Positions 60,832 through 64,000 of a stretch of 64,000 nucleotides of DNA are shown in pieces. Below the pieces are notes generated by a model. The model was given only the letters and a program-made list of their open reading frames with translations, was not told the origin of the DNA and made no database searches. Within the stretch, counting starts at the first letter, position 1. The number at the start of each line of letters is the position of its first letter. Location of the stretch: contig NC_019729.1 in NCBI RefSeq assembly GCF_000317475.1, forward strand, positions 1,998,501 through 2,062,500, in the 5' to 3' direction. Position numbers and translations under genes: made by a program. The stretch is from Oscillatoria nigro-viridis PCC 7112 (GTDB lineage Bacteria > Cyanobacteriota > Cyanobacteriia > Cyanobacteriales > Microcoleaceae).

Positions 60832-61022
60832 CATAGCGAAAGTCCTCTTAAGAGGACTGAAATATTTCTTAAAAATGATGCAAACTGTGAGTAACAACTT
60901 ACCAAATAATGTTATTACATATCATGCAATTTCTGGGTTAAATCAAATTACTAAATAAAATATGATTCCATAGTCCTCTTGAGAGGACTTTAGCTATGAG
61001 ACAGGGGTTTCAACCCCTGGCG
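60832..61022. repeat. AGTCCTCT palindromic repeat between two tandem arrays
   Basis: AGCGAAAGTCCTCTTAAGAGGACTG near 60837 and ATAGTCCTCTTGAGAGGACTTTAGC near 60970 are hairpins of the family seen at 3703-4175 and 55561-55696. The second is followed by GACAGGGGTTTCAACCCCTGGCGG. The A/T-rich 100 bases between the hairpins have no gene. Confidence 0.7.
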
Positions 61023-61025
61023 GAA

Positions 61026-61319
61026 TGTCGGAATATGGCAAATCTCGGACTGTGAGATTACTGTCGGAATATGGCAAATCTCGGACTGTGAGATTACTGT
61101 CGGAATATGGCAAATCTCGGACTGTGAGATTACTGTCGGAATATGGCAAATCTAGGACTGTGAGATTACTGCCGGAATATGGCAAATCTCGGACTGTGAG
61201 ATTACTGTCGGAATATGGCAAATCTAGGACTGTGAGATTACTGCCGGAATATGGCAAATCTCGGACTGTGAGATTACTGTCGGAATATGGCAAATATCTG
61301 ACTGTGCGAATCTCGGACT
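61026..61319. repeat. Tandem array of eight 36-bp units
   Basis: The unit TGTCGGAATATGGCAAATCT plus CGGACTGTGAGATTAC recurs at 61026, 61062, 61098, 61134, 61170, 61206, 61242 and 61278 (last copy divergent). Variants are TGTCGG/TGCCGG and TCTCGG/TCTAGG. AATCTC...GAGATT inside each unit can form a small hairpin. Reading it gives SEYGKSRTVRLL repeats on both strands, which I take as chance. Confidence 0.92.
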
Positions 61320-61454
61320 GTCAGTGCGCGACAGTTGGCTGATGCGTTAACATAAAATTCAAGCAGTTTGCGATCGCCCGCAGCGCATTTCAGGGACACA
61401 GCCTACCGATTTGAGATTTGAGCATTACGACCCCGGATAAACAGGAAGAACTCA

Positions 61455-64000
61455 ATGATCCCAATTAGTCTCGACTTAGTTATCAGCCTCCTGACGGCAA
61501 TTCCCTTCGGCACCGTCAAAGACAAGTTTCAGCGCAACGAAACTGTCATCAAAATCTTAAAAAGATTTAACCTCGACCCCGATGCTCCGCCGGCAGATTT
61601 TAGCGGAGTTTATGTTTATACTTTAGTAGAGTACGGCGCAGGCAAACCCAAGCAGATTTTAGAACTATTTCGCCAAAAAGAGATTGAATCAGCATTTCGC
61701 AAAGCTTTCGAGTCCGATAGCCCAGCCATTTTAATTCAAGCAGGCGATGACTTTCTCAACGAAAGTGCTTTGGGGCGAGAAATTCGAGATTTAGGCATTG
61801 ACCCCAGACGGGAATTCATGGCATTTGCGGCCGTGTTTATGGAAGTCGCAAAACGGACGCGCACGCTGGGAGATGTGATGGTGGGAAATGCGATCGCCTC
61901 TTTGCAAAAACGCCTATCTATGGTAATGGATCGCATCGAACGCCTCCCCACGCTGGAAGGAATTCGCACCGAATTTGCGCGGTTGGAAGCCGAAGATTAT
62001 CCCGCACTTCCCGCAGCAGCATCAACTAATATTCAAAAGTCTCAAGCCTTTATTTTATCGCAACAAGTTCGCGGTTGGTTTGAAACATTAAGTTATAAGT
62101 TTGAGAAATATGAAATCTGGGGAGATAACTATTTTGAATGGATTATCAATGTCCCGGTTAGACGCAATCGGTACGATCGCATTTTAGTGCGCGGAATTGC
62201 CGGAGAAGCGGGACTCAGAGACATCTTAGCCTTGCGCGAGTCGGTGGAAAAACAGCGCACCGATGAAGGATGGTTAGTCACCGCCCGCCGGATCAGTCGC
62301 GCCGCGCGGGATGAAGTTGAAAAAGATGAAAATAGCGATCTAGCTTGCTTTACTTTCGATGAATTGCTCGACCAAGATGCCGATTTTACCGCTTATCTGG
62401 ATTGGCTGGAAACTGCAATCAAAAAGCGGGGAATTGATACTAAATACGTACCGCTAGCTTGTACGAAAGACGAAATCGACCCAGATACTCAGTGCAAAAT
62501 AGGCGTCAGTCATTATGACGGGCGAGATGGCTGGATCGAAGGTTATATTGACCTGTGGTTGAATGACCCAGTAAAAGAACATATTTCAGTTTTAGGAGAA
62601 TTTGGAACCGGGAAAACTTGGTTTGCGATGCACTATGCTTGGATGGCGCTGCAACGCTACCGAGATGCTCAAAAGCGCGGCTTAGAACGTCCGCGTTTGC
62701 CGTTAGTAATTCCTTTGCGGGATTACGCCAAAGCAGTTAGTGTCGAGTCGCTATTTTCCGAGTTTTTCTTTCGGAAGCACGAGATACCTTTGGCGGGTTA
62801 TTCGGCCTTTGAACAACTGAATCGCATGGGTAAATTTCTGCTGATTTTCGACGGTTTTGATGAAATGGCCGCCAAGTGCGATCGGCAGGAAATGATTAAC
62901 AACTTTTGGGAATTAGCAAAAACCGTCGTTCCCGGCGCAAAAGTCATCCTCACTTGCCGTACCGAACACTTTCCCGAAGCCAAGGAAGGACGGGCATTGT
63001 TAAATGCCGAACTGCAAGCATCAACAACTATTTTAACAGGCGAAACTCCTCAATTTGAAGTATTAGAATTAGAGAAATTTAACGACGAGCAAATTGGGCA
63101 AGCGCTGTCATTTCAAACAGAAGCGGCGACAGTGGAAAAAGTGATGGGAAACCCGCAACTATTGGATTTAGCGCGTCGCCCGGTGATGACCGAGTTAATT
63201 TTGGAAGCATTGCCCGATATTGAAGCAGGAAAACCAGTGGATATGTCGCGGATTTATTTGTATGCGGTGCGGCGGAAGATAGAGAGAGATATCAAAGCAG
63301 AACGTACTTTTACTTCTGTAGCAGATAAGCTTTATTTCTTGTGCGAGTTATCGTGGGAAATGCTGTCTACAGACCAAATGAGCCTCAATTATCGCGGTTT
63401 TCCCGATCGCATCCGCAGCTTGTTTGGTTCCGTCGTGCAAGAGGAAAAAGACTTAGACCACTGGCATTATGACATGATGGGTCAAACGATGCTGATTCGC
63501 AATGCAGATGGCGATTATGCTCCGGCGCACCGTTCGTTATTAGAGTTTTTTGTCGCTTATAAATTTGCAGCGGAATTGGGAGTTTTGGCTGCAGATTTTA
63601 CCGAATTAGTTGCGCCGGAACAGTCTTGTGTCAACCCTGATGCAGCACCTCAAGAATATACTTGGTCTAATTATTGTCGGCTTCAGGCCCAGAAGAGAAA
63701 TAAGGGTGAACTTATCGCAGCTTTGAAGGGATTTGCTGCTGAAGATTTAGGGCAACTTCGCCACAGTTTCGGACAAGCGCCGCTGACGAAAGCAGTCATG
63801 GATTTGTTGTTACCGATGGTTTCTGAAACTGGCGTTTTGCCTCTTCTAGAAATTCTGGCAGCAACGCGAGGTAAAACTGAAAGCGAAGTAGGCTACGTGG
63901 GAGGGAATGCGGCGACGCTGTTAGTAAAAAAGGACAATGCTGCTTTAGAAGGAAAAGACCTTTCTCATACCATCATTAAAGGTGGTGATTTTACAAAGGC
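61455..64000 (+). CDS. NACHT/STAND NTPase with nuclease-like and pentapeptide regions, 3' end outside window
   Basis: ATG 61455 (GGAAGAA upstream) opens a frame still open at 64000, 848 codons. Residues 1-200 are helical and unrecognised (DLVISLLTAIPFGTVKDKFQ). Residues about 200-280 look like a restriction-endonuclease-like fold (WGDNYFEWIINVPVRRNRYD, RGIAGEAGLRDILALRESVE). The NACHT ATPase follows: Walker A VLGEFGTGKTWFAMHY near 380, Walker B KFLLIFDGFDEMAAK near 460, sensor KVILTCRTEHFPEAKEG near 495, and a winged-helix region to about 720. From about 815 (GGNAATLLVKKDNAALEGKD) pentapeptide-like repeats begin. Proteins of this plan are candidates for phage defence; the C-terminal sensor part is not visible. 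Confidence 0.85.
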   Translation, partial: MIPISLDLVISLLTAIPFGTVKDKFQRNETVIKILKRFNLDPDAPPADFSGVYVYTLVEYGAGKPKQILELFRQKEIESAFRKAFESDSPAILIQAGDDFLNESALGREIRDLGIDPRREFMAFAAVFMEVAKRTRTLGDVMVGNAIASLQKRLSMVMDRIERLPTLEGIRTEFARLEAEDYPALPAAASTNIQKSQAFILSQQVRGWFETLSYKFEKYEIWGDNYFEWIINVPVRRNRYDRILVRGIAGEAGLRDILALRESVEKQRTDEGWLVTARRISRAARDEVEKDENSDLACFTFDELLDQDADFTAYLDWLETAIKKRGIDTKYVPLACTKDEIDPDTQCKIGVSHYDGRDGWIEGYIDLWLNDPVKEHISVLGEFGTGKTWFAMHYAWMALQRYRDAQKRGLERPRLPLVIPLRDYAKAVSVESLFSEFFFRKHEIPLAGYSAFEQLNRMGKFLLIFDGFDEMAAKCDRQEMINNFWELAKTVVPGAKVILTCRTEHFPEAKEGRALLNAELQASTTILTGETPQFEVLELEKFNDEQIGQALSFQTEAATVEKVMGNPQLLDLARRPVMTELILEALPDIEAGKPVDMSRIYLYAVRRKIERDIKAERTFTSVADKLYFLCELSWEMLSTDQMSLNYRGFPDRIRSLFGSVVQEEKDLDHWHYDMMGQTMLIRNADGDYAPAHRSLLEFFVAYKFAAELGVLAADFTELVAPEQSCVNPDAAPQEYTWSNYCRLQAQKRNKGELIAALKGFAAEDLGQLRHSFGQAPLTKAVMDLLLPMVSETGVLPLLEILAATRGKTESEVGYVGGNAATLLVKKDNAALEGKDLSHTIIKGGDFTK

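Noticed and set aside
60521..61319. Repeat arrays considered as a CRISPR
   Set aside because: The 35-36 bp units follow each other directly, without unique spacers, and no cas gene is near.
60994..61342. Repetitive frames on both strands (SEYGKSRTVRLL and YSDSNLTVRDLP repeats)
   Set aside because: A 36-base period keeps any stop-free frame open; there is no ribosome site and both strands are equally open.

Overview
The window looks like a chromosomal segment of a filamentous, probably non-heterocystous cyanobacterium of the Oscillatoria/Microcoleus type. The reasons are the very frequent GCGATCGC (HIP1) octamers, a petN gene for the cytochrome b6f complex, a complete fraC-fraD-fraE filament-integrity cluster, xisH/xisI genes, Uma2-family and DUF3891 genes, and intergenic spaces rich in heptamer repeats and palindromes. 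No rRNA, tRNA or CRISPR array was found.

Layout. 1-2.6 kb: two small hydrophobic proteins, a decayed antitoxin, and an AbrB-type antitoxin-like gene followed by xisH and xisI. 2.8-7.1 kb: an ABC-2 permease, a 473-bp inverted-repeat element, a small secreted protein, an FAD-linked oxidoreductase and a methyltransferase. 7.3-10.7 kb: two membrane class III adenylate cyclases. 10.9-13.2 kb: bioA-bioB. 13.5-17 kb: housekeeping and stress genes, including the 29-residue petN. 18-21.6 kb: a large RTX calcium-binding protein and a duplicated corrinoid adenosyltransferase. 21.8-24.4 kb: fraCDE, with a small mobile element between fraD and fraE. 24.6-33.6 kb: Uma2, larE, an SGNH hydrolase, a polysaccharide export protein, a DUF91-type nuclease, a phosphatase and yebC. 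33.7-36.1 kb: a chimeric DUF697/TerB-like/Mrr nuclease gene lying between yebC and a 193-bp copy of the yebC 3' end. 36.8-42.1 kb: a CHASE-adenylate cyclase and a LOV/multi-PAS histidine kinase. 43-46.9 kb: sbcC and a MazF-type toxin pair. 47-50 kb: a barrel-like envelope protein, a cyclic-nucleotide-domain protein and a small alpha/beta protein. 50.3-55.8 kb: nested degenerate mobile elements, an alpha/beta hydrolase and an intact solo tnpB. 55.9-60.4 kb: a metallophosphoesterase, a DUF3891 protein, a lipid kinase and a possible RemA-like protein. 60.5-64 kb: two tandem arrays of 35-36 bp units and a NACHT/STAND ATPase that runs off the window.

How the genes work together. Three adenylate cyclases with different sensor halves (DUF3365/heme, periplasmic-HAMP, CHASE), one cyclic-nucleotide-domain protein and one LOV kinase make this a signalling-rich region. 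FraC, FraD and FraE act together at the septa between cells. Several genes are defence-like or addiction-like: the antitoxin/XisHI cluster, MazF pair, DUF91 nuclease, Mrr chimera, TnpB and NACHT protein.

The most notable new observations are: (i) a family of 110-133 bp elements with GGAGCATCTCA-type inverted ends and 9-bp target duplications, one copy sitting exactly inside a dead IS transposase; (ii) the Ala-rich/DUF697/TerB-like/Mrr gene flanked by a duplicated yebC 3' end; and (iii) the paired tandem arrays upstream of the NACHT gene. All function calls come from reading the sequence; no database search was run.
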